The translations under genes and the position numbers were made by a program. The notes under the pieces are model-generated. The model made no database searches. It saw only the letters and a program-made list of their open reading frames with translations, and was not told the DNA's origin. A stretch of DNA of 64,000 bases from Mesorhabditis belari (lineage: Eukaryota; Nematoda; Chromadorea; Rhabditida; Rhabditidae): assembly GCA_958450365.1 (NCBI GenBank), contig CAUEEP010000924.1, forward strand, positions 1,064,501 through 1,128,500. The letters are read 5' to 3'. Shown here piece by piece: positions 1 to 11,574 of the stretch. Numbering within the stretch: the first letter of the stretch is position 1; every line of letters begins with the position of its first letter.

Positions 1-475
1 CTTGTTCTTGCCGAAATCACTGAGAGTGCCCGGAAGAGAACGATGAAACCTTGGGGTTGATCCAGTAACAGCAAAACAATCTAAATTAGGTAATGAAGAA
101 AAAGTAAAAACTTCAAAAAGCAAAGCTTACAAAGCAAAACTTCAAAAGGTCAAAGTTTTAAGGTTAATATTGATGTTGTACATGAATCCAACTAAATGCT
201 TTTAGAATTTTTAACCCAAAGTCCAAAGTTTTGATCTTCCTTTCTTTTCCCCTTGGATTTCCTTTCTTAGCTTTCTTCTCTGCCAAGAAGATACCAAATT
301 GCTCAGCAGTTAGAGCATGTGCCCGGAAAGTGAAAAGGTCCAAGGTCGAGGGTTCAATCCGCTCTCCGGAAGTCTTTCTTTGCCATTCCTTACTTTACTT
401 TATTATTGCGTTTCCTTTAACCCAATTTCTACAGTCCTACAAATCCTTTGACCCTTTTGCAAGATTTAAACAGGC
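1..475. other. Left edge: no gene recognised
   Basis: AT-rich sequence. A tRNA-like stretch around 296-372 has A-box-like GTTAGAGCA and B-box-like GGTTCAATCC but no convincing cloverleaf. The open frame at 231-479 has no recognisable domain. Confidence 0.3.
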
Positions 476-957
476 TTAAACAAGTTATTCTTAGGTTTAA
501 ACAGGTTTAAACAAGTTATTTCTAGGTTTAAAAAAGTTTAAACAAGTTATCCATAAGGCTAAACAGGCTTAAACAAGCTATTCCTAGGTCTAAACAAGTT
601 AACCATAGGTCTAAACAGGTTTAAACAAGCTTTCCTGGGTTTAAACAGGTTTAAACAAGTTATTTCTAGGTTCAAACAAGTTTAAACAAGTTATCCATAA
701 GGCTAAACAGGCTTAAACAAGCTATTCCTAGGTCTAAACAAGTTAACCATAGGTCTAAACAGGTTTAAACAAGCTTTCCTGGGTTTAAACAGGTTTAAAC
801 AAGTTATTTCTAGGTTTAAACCAATTTAAACAAGTTATCCATAGGTTTAAACAAGTTACCCATAGGTTTAAACAAGCTTTCCTAGGTTTAAAAAGGTTTA
901 AACAAGTTATTCCTAGGTTTAAACCGGTTTAAACAAGTTATTCCTAGGTCACAAGTT
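476..957. repeat. Tandem array of GTTTAAACAAGTTA-type units
   Basis: About 30 variants of a roughly 14-bp unit built on TTTAAACA, with a higher-order repeat of about 135 bp visible at 557-691 and 692 onwards. Confidence 0.85.
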
Positions 958-1719
958 ATCTACATCAAAATTTACCTCAAGTGCATAACATTTTGAATCC
1001 AATTGTGGACTATTCACGGAATAAAGGATCACTTCTAAGCCAGACGGTTGTTCGAGAAGAGTTCTCCATCCAGATGGCTAAAATCAGATATATTTTAAAT
1101 CAAAGATTATAAACAGACTTTGTAAAATGATCGAAATTGAAAAATTCAATCCACTCCAAATCAACTCACATTTTTCTCCAACAAAATCTTGATACATTCG
1201 ATGCAATCAGCTTCAGCTACCTACAAATCACTTGTAAATGTATTTTTCGAAAAAAACCCCCACCGCTGCTTTCCTTTTCCTATTCGTGTTGTTGGTATTG
1301 TTTCTCGTTAGCAATGTTGACAATTTTGATGGTTGTTCTCTTGCGGATGAGTTCACAATTCCTTGCAGAACTACCACTACTTTTAATAAAAGATCCACTC
1401 CATTGATCGGCCGAGCGACAAATTCTTGGAGAAAATAGGTAGCTCTGAATTCATTTTGATTCTAGATTCTATATTTTACAAAACCTTGAGTCATTTGCCA
1501 AAAGTTGGTCCTTGATTGTGAGTAGAACAAAGCCAGCATCGGATAAATTAGCGCCTTGAGAGTTGGGTGGTCCCTGGAATTTGTACAGATTAGTATTTAG
1601 AAAGGTTTTACTTTTTACTCTTTTTTTTAAAAGCTGATGAATTCTAGAGGTTTAATTTTTGTATTGGTTTATCGATTTGAAAGCTTTTACAGAGTATAGT
1701 ACTTTTAGAAAGTAAACTA
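958..1719. other. Gene-free AT-rich stretch
   Basis: Short overlapping frames (1137-1406, 1238-1438) have hydrophobic runs but no recognisable family and no clear splice context. I see nothing else in it. Confidence 0.3.
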
Positions 1720-2650
1720 CTAACGTTGAATCTCTAATTCATTTCTTTTCATTTCTTTACTTCAAATTCTTTTATTTTAAAACATTAAACTGTAAAAAAG
1801 CGGCAGTGGGACAAATGCGGCCTTTTTGCGACAAATGCGACATTTAAACATTTATAATGATAAAATCCTGTTTTCGAGTTAAAAGATCGCGCAATTTCAG
1901 AAAGTTTTTGCTTTTTTAACTTGTAGAATACACTTCTGGCTTTTTTTTACAGTTTAATGTTTTAAAATAAAAGAATTTGAAGTAAAGAAAAGAAATTAAT
2001 TAGAGATTCAGCGTTAGTAGTTTACTCTGGGAGTGGGACAAATGCGACCTTTTTTTTGCGCACCCGGACATTTGCACACCTTTTTTTCCGCACTTAGCCC
2101 ATTAGCGCACCTTTTTTCGCGTTTTAAAAAAGCTCTAAAAGCTAATATTAACCAATTTCTATTCCAAATGTTGTTTTTCTAGGTAATTTGAGGGAGTCGA
2201 ATTCAAATTTTGGCATTTCAGAGCTTGTGGAACCAATTTGAAAGACAAAACATTCACATTCAAATTACAATGGTCAAATTACAGAAAATTGTTGATTTTT
2301 CTCTTTGTATAACTCCTTCCGTTCGCTTCCACAAGCTCTGATATGCCAAAATTTCGATTCTACGCCCTAAAATTACCTAGAAAAACAACTTTTGGAAAAG
2401 AAATTGGTTAATATTAGCTTTTAGAGCCTTTTTAAAACGCGAAAAAAGGTGCGCTAATGGGCTAAGTGCGGAAAAAAAGGTGCGCAAATGTCGGGTGCGC
2501 AAAAAAAAAGGTCGCATTTGTCCCACTCCGAAAAAAGCTAGAAATGTATTCTTAAATTAAAATAAGCAAAAACTTTCTGAAATTGCGCGATCTTTTAACT
2601 CGAAAGACAGGATTTTATCATTATAAATGTTTAAATGTCGTAATCGGTTT
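1720..2650. mobile_element. Nested hairpin MITEs, including a copy of the GGGACAAATGCGACC family
   Basis: The inner element at 2029-2528 has inverted arms of over 100 bp, starting GTGGGACAAATGCGACC and ending GGTCGCATTTGTCCCAC, with GCGCACC motifs in each arm. It interrupts an older inverted repeat whose halves are at 1840-1945 and 2530-2640. A further pair of arms lies at 1722-1800 and 1948-2027. Confidence 0.75.
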
Positions 2651-2959
2651 AATTTTCGCTTCAAAGTCAACACTTTAAAGCCTAAAGCATTTGTACAAGT
2701 TTTATTTTGTTTATTTCTGAATTCCCTAAACCATCCTACAAGATTTACTAAAATTTCAATGGCCGCAAGGGCCGCAAATGGCCACAAATGATCGACTCTC
2801 AGTTTTTCGGCGATAACTTGGTTGTAGCTTTGCGAAACGATTCAATTCCTTTTAAATATGAAAGTTGCGATAATTTTCTAAGCAGAATTTCTTTATACAA
2901 ATTGCAGAATGCTTTTGAGATTTTTATTAAAGGCTTGGAAGATGCGCGCAAATTATTCT

Positions 2960-3335
2960 TGGCATGCAACAGCCCAAGGGTCGCCGGTTCGGCTCCCTCC
3001 CACGTTCTTTTGCTTTTTTTTTCAAAACCACAGAATGTGCGTTCTCTATTGTTCAATCTTTTTTGACTCAGCTTCGTGGAGAAGACGAGAGAAGACACTA
3101 TTCAGCTTCACTTCTTCTCGAGTCGGAGAAAAGAGCTATCAGAGTTGAGTCTAAATTCATCGATGAGCATCTGAAGCGTCGAAAGATGCCAACTACCAAA
3201 AACGGAAATCTTATGTGCACGCATGCGCGTTGACGAGCGATTACGCAATTTGATAGAGAACGCACATTCTGTGGTTTTGCAAAAAAAGCAAAAGAACCCA
3301 GGAGCCGAACCAGCGACCCTTGGAATGCCAGGTTG
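2960..3335. repeat. Inverted repeat with tRNA-B-box-like ends
   Basis: 2965-3053 is repeated inverted at 3252-3332, including a CAGAATGTGCGTTCTCTA core and GGTTCGGCTCC at the outer end. The roughly 200 bp between the arms holds an open frame on the plus strand (EDERRHYSASLL...) of no known family. Confidence 0.6.
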
Positions 3336-3959
3336 GTTCCCTTTCTCTCTAAATTTGGTTCCTTATCTCTCTAAATTTGGTTCATTAACTCTCTAAACTC
3401 ATTAACTCTAACCATTCGGTCACTCGGCGGCGTGTAAGAGTTCCCTTTAAAGAGTGTTATCCCCAGAACTGTTTACTTTTAAGCTAAAACATTGAAATCT
3501 TATATTTCAGTTATTTCTAGCATTTAGCAGCTAAAAACTTCAGAAAATTCTTATTTTGTGATGTTCTTTCCCTGCTGTAATTTTGAAGTCGATGGTAAGT
3601 AGATGTGATGGTAAATAGTTATAGTTATAGTTCCCTCGTAAGATATAGCCGAAAAACTCGATGATTTGCGGCCACCCTGTCGACAAGTATCTGCCGTTTT
3701 AGTTCCTTTTTTTAACAGAACACGATTGACAATAATTTTTGAAATTTCTCGAAAATCACTTCCCGTCATTGGTACTTTTCTCAATAAAATCCGCAAATCC
3801 AGGCTCGCGAATCGCGAAAAAGAAAGACAGACTTTTTATGCAAACAGGCTGGGTATTTGCCAGAATCTCTGGGTGTACCCTCTTCTCTTTCAGGCACTTT
3901 CTACCCCACTTTCCCCGCCTTTCCCTACCCTTTCTCTGCCATTTCTCCTATCAACAGCT

Positions 3960-4070
3960 TCTTTCTTTTCTTCTTCTTCTTCTTTCCTTTCTTCTTATTC
4001 TTTCTTTTCTTCTTCTTCTTCTTTCTTTCCTTCTTCTTCTTCCTTTCCTTCTTCTTCTTTCTTTCATTTC
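3960..4070. repeat. CTT-rich low-complexity tract
   Basis: Runs of TTCTTC and TTTCTTTCC. The Phe/Leu/Ser-rich frames crossing 3666-4168 come from this tract and are not genes. Confidence 0.8.
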
Positions 4071-4308
4071 TTTTCTCAAAAATTCCCTCATTTACCTACA
4101 CAGCATCCAGTTGCCCCAAATCTTCAATAGAACTAACAAATACAAGACTCTCAACTAGATTGACTTGAGAAAATTCAATTCAAATCAGAACATCGAATCA
4201 CTTTCAATGAAAATACTTTTTTTGTGTGCTTAAAATTTACCCAATTTACCCAAAATTTTCGATAAATAACGTGAAAAGAAACAAAATAAAGTAGAATCGA
4301 TTAAAGGG

Positions 4309-5283
4309 GAGTGGGACAAATGCGACCTTTTTTTTGCGCACCCGGACATTTGTGCACCTTTTCTTCCGCACTTAGCCCATTAGCGCACCTTTTTTCGCGT
4401 TTTAAAAAGCTCTAAAAAGCTCTAAAAGCTAATATTAACCAATTTCTATTCCAAAAGTTGTTTTTCTAGGTAATTTTAGGGCGTAGAATCGAAATTTTGG
4501 CATATCAGAGCTTGTGGAAGCGAACGGACGGAGTTATATTGGGTTGATGCATAATTATCCGGACTTCTTTTATAAATGATTTTTTAACAAAAAAACATAA
4601 ATAGTTAAAAAAAATATGTGATATTCTGGAGCAATTCACCGCCTACATCAATAACGATTGCCATTTCGGAAGACGATCATTCCACGAGCGAAGAATAAAC
4701 GATCTGGAGGCAATCCACGCTTTAACATCGTCTATCAAGTCATCCAAACGTTGTAGAACTATTTGTTTGCCAATTTTGAGCGATCGAGACGAGTCCGTTG
4801 GGGGCTTCTCCGTTCTTTGAGATCGCGAAACGACTCTGCGGCAGACCACCCTTTCGAAGTGGAAGAGCATGGCGAAGATGGATATGATTGTCGACACGCA
4901 TTTTGTTCACTAAAGAAAACGAAATTTTAAAAAAAAAAAAAACAAAAGCTCAAAAAGAAACAAACGCAAAAAAGACCGGATAATTATGCATCAACCCAAT
5001 ACAAAGAGAAAAATCGACAATTTTCTGTAATTTGTAATTTGTAATTTGATCTAGCCGTTTTGTCTTTCAAATTGGTTCCACACGCTCTGTTATGTCAAAA
5101 TTTGAATTCGACACCCTCAAATTACCTAGAAAAACAACTTTTAGAATAGAAATTGGTTAATATTAGGTTTTTTAGAGTTTTTTAAAACGCGAAAAAAGGT
5201 GCGCTAATGGGCTAAGTGCGGAAAAAAAGGTGCGCAAATGTCCGGGTGCGCAAAAAAAAAAAGGTCGCATTTGTCCCACTCCC
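4309..5283. mobile_element. GGGACAAATGCGACC-family hairpin MITE, interrupted by a mariner-type MITE
   Basis: The outer arms (4309-4548 and 5000-5283) match those at 2029-2528. Between them is an independent element at 4549-4999 with its own inverted ends and TA flanks, so the insertion order is clear. Confidence 0.8.
4549..4999 (-). mobile_element. Mariner deletion derivative (MITE), TA-flanked
   Basis: The terminal inverted repeats are TTGGGTTGATGCATAATTAT, with TA on both sides (4547-4548, 5000-5001). The minus strand keeps an N-terminal mariner scrap (HLRHALPLRKGG) and a C-terminal one (VKAWIASRSFIL...LPKWQSLL) joined by an internal deletion. It cannot move itself but could be mobilised by a full mariner. 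Confidence 0.7.
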
Positions 5284-5890
5284 GATTAAAGAAACGAAAT
5301 AAAGTAGAATTTTTCGACTAAATTTTATGTTAAATGCTATCTTTGACCGCTATCCAAAAGAGAAAGTTGGAAAATTGAAATCAGAGAAAGATTGCTTCAG
5401 GGGAACCCAATTTTGCTAATCAATTAACCACGATAAAGGCATTTTAAGAAAAAAATTTGCTTAATTACAGTTAGAAATAATATTTTCAAACTTCAGCTGA
5501 ATGCAGGAAACGTCTCAGCTGTTCGGCGACAAGCCGGGGAGAAGCCGCGCGAGAAGGCTCCGCAAAGGAGACCGCCATCAATGACGATCGCTTTTTTTTA
5601 GAAAAAGGCAATCGATTTTCTAGAAATAGCGAAATAGATCAAAGAAATAAAGTTGTAAAATTGTAATTGTGAATTGTAAAAAGAAAAGAATCGTTGAAAT
5701 CAAAATTCAAGAAAAATTCAAGAAAAATCAAAGCAATCAATGATGTAAGCTGCGAAATCTCTTCGGTATTCAAGAAAATATCTGACAAGGGAAAGGTAAG
5801 AATAGTTTTATTTCTTTTGCCGTCTAATGTTTCATTTTTTGTTTATCTAAAAGTTTTGAATTGAACTGAAAGATTGAAAAGAATTGAACT
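5284..5890. other. Gene-free stretch
   Basis: AT-rich DNA with short A-rich runs. No reading frame, RNA or repeat that I can support. Confidence 0.3.
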
Positions 5891-5899
5891 GACAAAAAG

Positions 5900-6860
5900 T
5901 TTGTGAAAAACAAAGAGGAATCGAACTTGAGTAAAAAAAGTGAAGCGTTCGTTTTGTATGCAAGAGCTTTATCCACTACATCATCAAGCCATCAGGTGTT
6001 AAAAAATGAAAAAGTCTCGGCAAAGGAATCGAACTCGAGTGGAAAAATGAGATGCTCGTTTTGTATGCAAGCACTACACTATCAAGTCACTTTTCGAGTC
6101 CCGTGAGGAAATTCTTACATCCCTGCTCTAAAGGGATCATTGCTCTAAAGGGATCCCTGCTCTAAATTTGACATTTGACAAAAACGGAAATGTTCGTCTT
6201 GTATGCAAGTGCTTTATCCACTACACCAAGTCACATTCTCGGTCCTTGAGAGAACCGTTATAAAAGTATCCCGGTTCGAAATTTCCGAGAGTTTTGCCAA
6301 AGAAGAATCGAACTTGTGCAAAGAGTGAAGCGTTCGTCTTGTATGCAAGGGTTTATCCATTGCACCATCAACCCACTTTTGAGGTCCTTGAGAGAACCGT
6401 TATAAAAGCATCTCGACTCGAAATTTTCGATTTTGTCAAAACGGAGTCGAACTTGAGTCAAGAGTGAAGCGCTCGTTTTGTATGCAAGGGCTTTATCCAC
6501 TACACCACCAAGCCACTCTTGAGGTCCTTGAGAGAACCGTTATAAAAGCATCCCGACTCGAAATTTTCGATTTTGTCAAAACGGAGTCGAACTTGAGTCA
6601 AGAGTGAAGCGCTCGTTTTGTATGCAAGGGCTTTATCCACTACACCACCAAGCCAGGTCCTTGAGGTCCTTGAGAGAACCGTTATAAAAGCATCCCCGAC
6701 TCGAAATTTTGCTTTATTCGAAAGTTTTGCCAAAGAGGATTTGAACTTGACTAAAAAAGTGAAGCGCTCGTTTTCTATGCAAGCGCTTTATCCACTACGC
6801 CACCAAGCCACTTTTTGAGGTCCTTGAGAAAACCGTTATAAAGGCATGGGAGGCTCTTCG
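5900..6860 (-). repeat. Tandem array of tRNA-like units on the minus strand
   Basis: Six or seven units, about 140-170 bp each, recur near 5950, 6050, 6200, 6330, 6470, 6610 and 6780. Read on the minus strand a unit has GGTGTAGTGGATAAAGC (A-box and D-arm-like), CTTGCATACAAAACGAG (imperfect anticodon arm) and AAGTTCGACTCC (B-box-like), then a spacer with TTTATAACGGTTCTCTCAAG. The T stem does not pair well, so these are tRNA-derived repeats or pseudogenes rather than clear tRNA genes. Confidence 0.6.
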
Positions 6861-6869
6861 GCCTATTCG

Positions 6870-7610
6870 GCTCTAAATTTTCGCCTTTTCACCCTTTTCA
6901 ACTTCAAACACGTAGAACTTTTGACAAAGTGCCATTTTGCAAAAACAGAAAACAGATTCGGAATCAGCGTGAAATTCTGCGTCAAACGGTTTCTGGCACA
7001 TGTCATTTGGCCACATGCTGGCCACACCTTTCCCTTGTAAGTCATCAATATGAGAAAAATTTTGAATCTTTCGATTGATCTACTAAAATTCTTCTTCTGC
7101 TTCTGTTTCTACTAAAATTTTCTACAAAAAAACCGCCTAACAAAGTAGATTCTTCAAGTAAAAGTGAGAAAAATTGCGTTGAATTGCGCTGAATTGCATA
7201 AAAAAAGCATAAAATTGCATAAAAAATGTGATAGATCAAATTCAGATCACAAAAAAAACTTCCCCAAGGTGATTTTTAGGGAAAAGAAAGAGCCAACAAA
7301 TGCACAAATAGGGTACTTAGGGTTAAATGGAGAAATGGAAATCGTATCGATGTCTTTCCGAAGCAATAAAAGGAGAAATGAAAGTGGGGGGAGACGGGGA
7401 TGGATTCAGAGTTTTCGAGGAGGAGAGAGTGTCACTCCCCAACCTTGAATCTCATAGTCTTCTTCTTTCTATTTGACAATGAATCTCGACACTTGACCCA
7501 ATGCTCGATCTTTTTGACCTTTTTACAGATTTCGCAGAGTTTTTGATTTCACTAAACCCCGAACCTATCCTCTTTGACAGATTTAAAGCCAGGTTTTGTG
7601 GTTGCCACTT
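6870..7610. other. Gene-free stretch with an unrecognised open frame
   Basis: A plus-strand frame at 7164-7448 (94 codons, Lys/Arg-rich) has no known domain and no splice context. I cannot support it as a gene. Confidence 0.2.
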
Positions 7611-7611
7611 G

Positions 7612-7877
7612 TACTTAACTGTACTTGTACTTGTACTTATACTTAACTGGACTTGTACTTGTACTTATACTTAACTGGACTTGTACTTAACTGTATTTGT
7701 ACTTATACTTGTACTTGTACTTGCACTTGTACTTGCACTTGTGCTTGTACTTGTACTTGCACTTGTGCTTGTACTTGTACTTGTACTCTTACTTGTACTT
7801 GTACTTATACTTGTACTTGTACTTGTACTTATACTTGTACTTGTACTTGTACTTGTACTTGTACTTGTACTTGTACT
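7612..7877. repeat. Hexamer array (TACTTG)n
   Basis: About 44 copies of a 6-bp unit with TTAACTG variants at the left. It yields repetitive Tyr-Leu or Ser-Thr frames with no coding meaning. Confidence 0.9.
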
Positions 7878-7976
7878 TAAAAGTTCACTGATGAAGAAAC
7901 CTTTTTCTGGTGTGCTTAAATCTTCATTTTTTTTGCAACAACTCACGCCGTAAATCCAGTCCCTATAACATCCAGC

Positions 7977-8152
7977 CCAAAGCCGGATTCAAAGCCGGAT
8001 CCAAAGCCGGATCCAAAGCCGGATCCAAAGCCAAATTCAAAGCCGGATTCAAAGCCGAATCCAAAGCCGGATTCAAAGCCGGATCCAAAGCCGCATTCAA
8101 AGCCGGATCCAAAGCCGGATTCAAAGCCGGATCCAAAGCCGGACTCAAAGCT
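7977..8152. repeat. 12-bp array (AAAGCCGGATTC)n
   Basis: About 15 units alternating GGATTC and GGATCC. The Lys-Ala-Gly-Ser frame through it is a by-product. Confidence 0.9.
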
Positions 8153-8184
8153 ATCCAGAAAATCTTTTCGTTCCTTTTCATATT

Positions 8185-8480
8185 TCCGTTAAAAAATAAC
8201 AAATTCAACAATTCACCTCTGGTTTACTCTAAAGAAAAAGTGCTTATTCTAAAGAAATTTCACATCTTTTTCATTTAATTTCGCTTCACTTTCAAGTAAA
8301 TTCGAGAGTGAAAACACTCGAATTTACTCGAGTTTCGTAAAAATCTATAAAAATCTCTACAAAGAAATTGGGTGAATCAATTTCTCTGAAAATTTTGTGA
8401 AAATCTATAAAATATGTGGCCTTTCTAATGAAATAAATCGTATTTCAATTGGTGCATTTGTTGGTTTGAAACGGAAGGAC
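8185..8480. mobile_element. Degraded copy of the MITE found at 60685-61206
   Basis: The interior shares CGCTTCACTTTCAAG, AAATTCGAGAGTGAAAA and GTGCATTTGTTGG with the element at 60685-61206, but the terminal TTAGGTTGATGCATAA repeats are gone. Confidence 0.55.
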
Positions 8481-8630
8481 GAAAGGACGAAATGACGAAG
8501 GACGATTTCTGGATAGCCAAATAGGATTACATGAATAAAAACATGTCAATTTCCATCCAGCAACCTAATCTGGTTTTCAAATTTGAATTTGAAACAGTTT
8601 TGTGATGAGTGAACTTGTATTTGAATTGTC

Positions 8631-8757
8631 AAAGCTAAGATAGTTAAAGCTCTAAAGCTAAGATAGTTAAAGCTCTAAAGCTAAGATGGTTAAAGCTCTA
8701 AAGCTAAGATAGTCAAGGCTCTAAAGCTAAGATAGTTAAAGCACTAAAGCTAAGATA
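8631..8757. repeat. 23-bp array (GCTAAGATAGTTAAAGCTCT)n
   Basis: Five to six units of about 23 bp. Confidence 0.85.
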
Positions 8758-9049
8758 TTGTCTAGTTCTGTGTTTCTTGATTACTTTTCATTAGATGTTT
8801 AAAAATAGAAAAAAGAAAAGAAAAAGAAAAGAAAAGAGAAAAGCTGAAATCGAGTTTAAATCCAAAAAGGTTAGCTAAAAAAGAGATGAGTCAAGAAAAA
8901 AGTAAACCTAAAGATAGTTAAACATGGAAAAGGATTAAGATTATCTACCAGAAAGTAAGATTATCTACCAGTAGGAAATGAAAACCTGTATAAATAGAAC
9001 AAATCGTAGGCCAAACACGAGTCAAATTATGATCAAGGGGATGTGTTTG

Positions 9050-9260
9050 GAGGGAAGAGGGAAGAGGGAAGATAGAAGAGAGAAGAGGGAAGATAGAAGA
9101 GAGAAGAGGGAAGATAGAAGATAGAAGAGGAAAGATAGAAAATAGAAGAGGAAAGATAGAAGAGGGAAGATAGAAGAGGAAAGATAGAAGAGGGAAGATA
9201 GAAGATAGAAGAGAGAAGAGAGAAGATAGAAGAGGGAAGAGGGGAAGAAGAGAAGAGATT
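9050..9260. repeat. Purine array (GAAGAGGGAAGATA)n
   Basis: GAAGAG and GATAGA units on the plus strand, giving Ser/Leu/Phe-rich frames on the minus strand (9022-9321) that are not genes. Confidence 0.85.
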
Positions 9261-9730
9261 TGGAATTTGCTTGGCCTCTTCTCTCTCCATTTGTCGATTT
9301 CAGTCTTTCACTCAGAGTCAAATGAAAAGAAGAGAAGAGACTCGGGTCGTCAGTTCAGATCAATTGTGCACAGGGTAAATAGGAGGCCTCTTTTGATTGA
9401 AAGGAGTGGTGAAAAAAGGAGGAAAAGAGAGGGGGAAACGGGCCGTTCCAGTTGGGTGGCGCTCCCTCGAGGAACCAGCCTCCCTATGAGATGATAGTCA
9501 TATTAAAGTTACTTACAAAGGACAATTGAAGTTGTAGATGTTTAGTTGTAGATGGCGAGTTTAGGATTGATTTTAGAGTTGATTTTGATGATTTTGAAAC
9601 CAAGTAAAGCCGATTTTCATGTTAATAGTGTGATAGTTGAAAAAAAACGTAAAAAAAATGGGTTTTTGACATTAAAATTCAATTCAATTTCAACTTTTCA
9701 GTTTTAATTTCGAATTTTCTCTTTAAGAAT
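9261..9730. other. Gene-free stretch
   Basis: One frame at 9267-9494 with no known domain. Nothing supported. Confidence 0.25.
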
Positions 9731-9734
9731 TTGA

Positions 9735-10245
9735 TTTAGCTTTGATATAGCTTTGATATAGCTTTGATATAGCTTTGATTTAGCTTTGATTTAGCTTTGA
9801 TTTTAGCTTTGATATAGCTTTGATTTAGCTTTGATATAAGCTTTGATTTAGCTTTGTTTTAGCTTTGATATAAGCTTTGATTTAGCTTTGATTTAGCTTT
9901 GATTTATCTTTGATATAAGCTTTGTTTTAGCTTTGATTTACATGTGATATAAGCTTTGATTTAACCTTAATTTAGCTTTGTTTTAGCTTTGATTTAGCTT
10001 TGAGTTACCTTTGATTTAGCTTTGATTTAGCTTTGATCTAAGCGTTGATTTAGTTTCGATTTGGCTTTGATTTAGCTTTGATTTAACCTTAATTTAGCTT
10101 TGATATAAGCTTTGATTTAGCGTTGATCTAAGCGTTGATCTAAGCTTTGTTTTAGCTTTGATCTAAGCTTTGATTTAGCTTTGATTTAGCTTTGATACAA
10201 GCTTTGATTTAGCTTTGTTTTAGCTTTGATACAAGCTTTGATTTA
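9735..10245. repeat. 11-bp array (GATTTAGCTTT)n
   Basis: About 45 variants of an 11- to 13-bp unit (GATATAGC, GATATAAGC, GTTTTAGC). Confidence 0.9.
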
Positions 10246-10624
10246 GACATTATGGCCCGAGCTGTTTCCAGAGTGTTTGAGGAACTTTGAGAAATTCCTC
10301 AAATGTTTAGACGCTTACTCAGAAAGAAAACGTTCTAAATTTGTAAACGAAAAGAATTTTGGAGTCAAAGATGTTCAACTCGTGATCAGATGTAAAAAAG
10401 AGAAAGAAAAGAGATGAGTCGATTCAGAACAAACATTCACAAAGAAGCAAATAATCGTATCTGAAAAAATGGATTTTTGTGAGGTTTGATTGACTAGAGA
10501 AAAGTTCGATTAAGCCAAAAAGAACTTGTTGAACAAAAGGAACAAAATGAATAAAATGAACAAAAGGAACAAAACGAAGGGATTTCAGAGTAAAAACTAA
10601 ACTTTGAACCAACTACAATTAGCT

Positions 10625-10866
10625 AGATGAGGCTGAAGAAGCTAGGGCTGAAGCTGAAGAAGCCTCATCTGGAAGAAGAAGAAGCTAGGGCTGAAGCTGA
10701 AGGAGCCTCATCTAGAAGAAGAAGAAGCTAGGACTGAAGCTGAAGAAGCCTCATCTAGAAGAAGAAGAAGCTAGGACTGCAGCTGAAGGAGCCTCATCTA
10801 GAAGAAGAAGAAGCTAGGACTGAAGCTGAAGAAGCCTCATCTAGAAGAAGAAGAAGCTAGGACCAG
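10625..10866. repeat. 43-bp array with GAAGAAGCCTCATCTAGAAG
   Basis: Five to six units, each with a GAA-rich half and GCTAGGACTGAAGCT. The next 70 bp contain CTAGCCTAGCCCAGCC. Confidence 0.85.
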
Positions 10867-10899
10867 CTCTAACTAATGACTGCCCAATTTTATATAGTT

Positions 10900-11570
10900 A
10901 GCCTAGCCTAGCCCAGCCTAATTTCAGCTAGACACCTAGACTAGACCTCATCTAGACTATTTCTAGTCTGAATATGAATATTTATATGTAGATAGTATGA
11001 ATATTCATATTTATCATTTAGAAATATGATTTAGAAATCTTAAATGAATATGCTAAACACGGTTTGCAAAGATGAAACGTCATGATTGGGTAAGGCGATA
11101 TCAAAGAGTCGGCGCGTGGGTACGTGAAAGGCAAAAAAAAGGGGCACTTTGATGGAACCAAGAAGGGAATTCCCTTCCGCTTTTGACAGAATGCCATCTG
11201 ATAGAAAAAGAAAAAGAAAAGAACGCAGAAAAGAAGAAAAATAAGCAAGTGAAAGTGAACAAAGAACAATGGAGTCGTGCGGACTTTGTAGAGACTTCCT
11301 GTAAACACTGGCTTTCTGGCACAATGAATAGCTACCAAAGGAAGGGTACCGCCAGGTACATTCCAAAGGAATCCTTCAATTCTTCATTGTTTAATCACAA
11401 AGTATACCGTAATCGAATCGAAATGTAAAATCAAATTTTCTAGATTCCATTTTTTAGATTCAATTTAGATTCCATTTTATAAAATTACCATAATTAAACT
11501 TTTAATTTACATCTGATCAGTTCATTTGATGAGATTTATATAAGCAAATGGGAATGAATCAAATTCTATC
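10900..11570. other. Gene-free stretch
   Basis: Overlapping frames on both strands (11018-11428) have no recognisable product. AT-rich otherwise. Confidence 0.25.
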
Positions 11571-11574
11571 ATCT

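Noticed and set aside
3666..4168. Three overlapping plus-strand frames with Ser/Phe/Leu runs resembling membrane proteins
   Set aside because: Hydrophobicity comes from a CTT-rich tract read in three frames.
5900..6860. Functional tRNA gene cluster
   Set aside because: T stems and acceptor stems do not pair by eye and units differ at stem positions, so I call them tRNA-like repeats only.
7653..8278. Tyr-Leu, Cys-Thr and Lys-Ala-Gly-Ser repeat proteins
   Set aside because: Hexamer and 12-bp arrays open in several frames on both strands.
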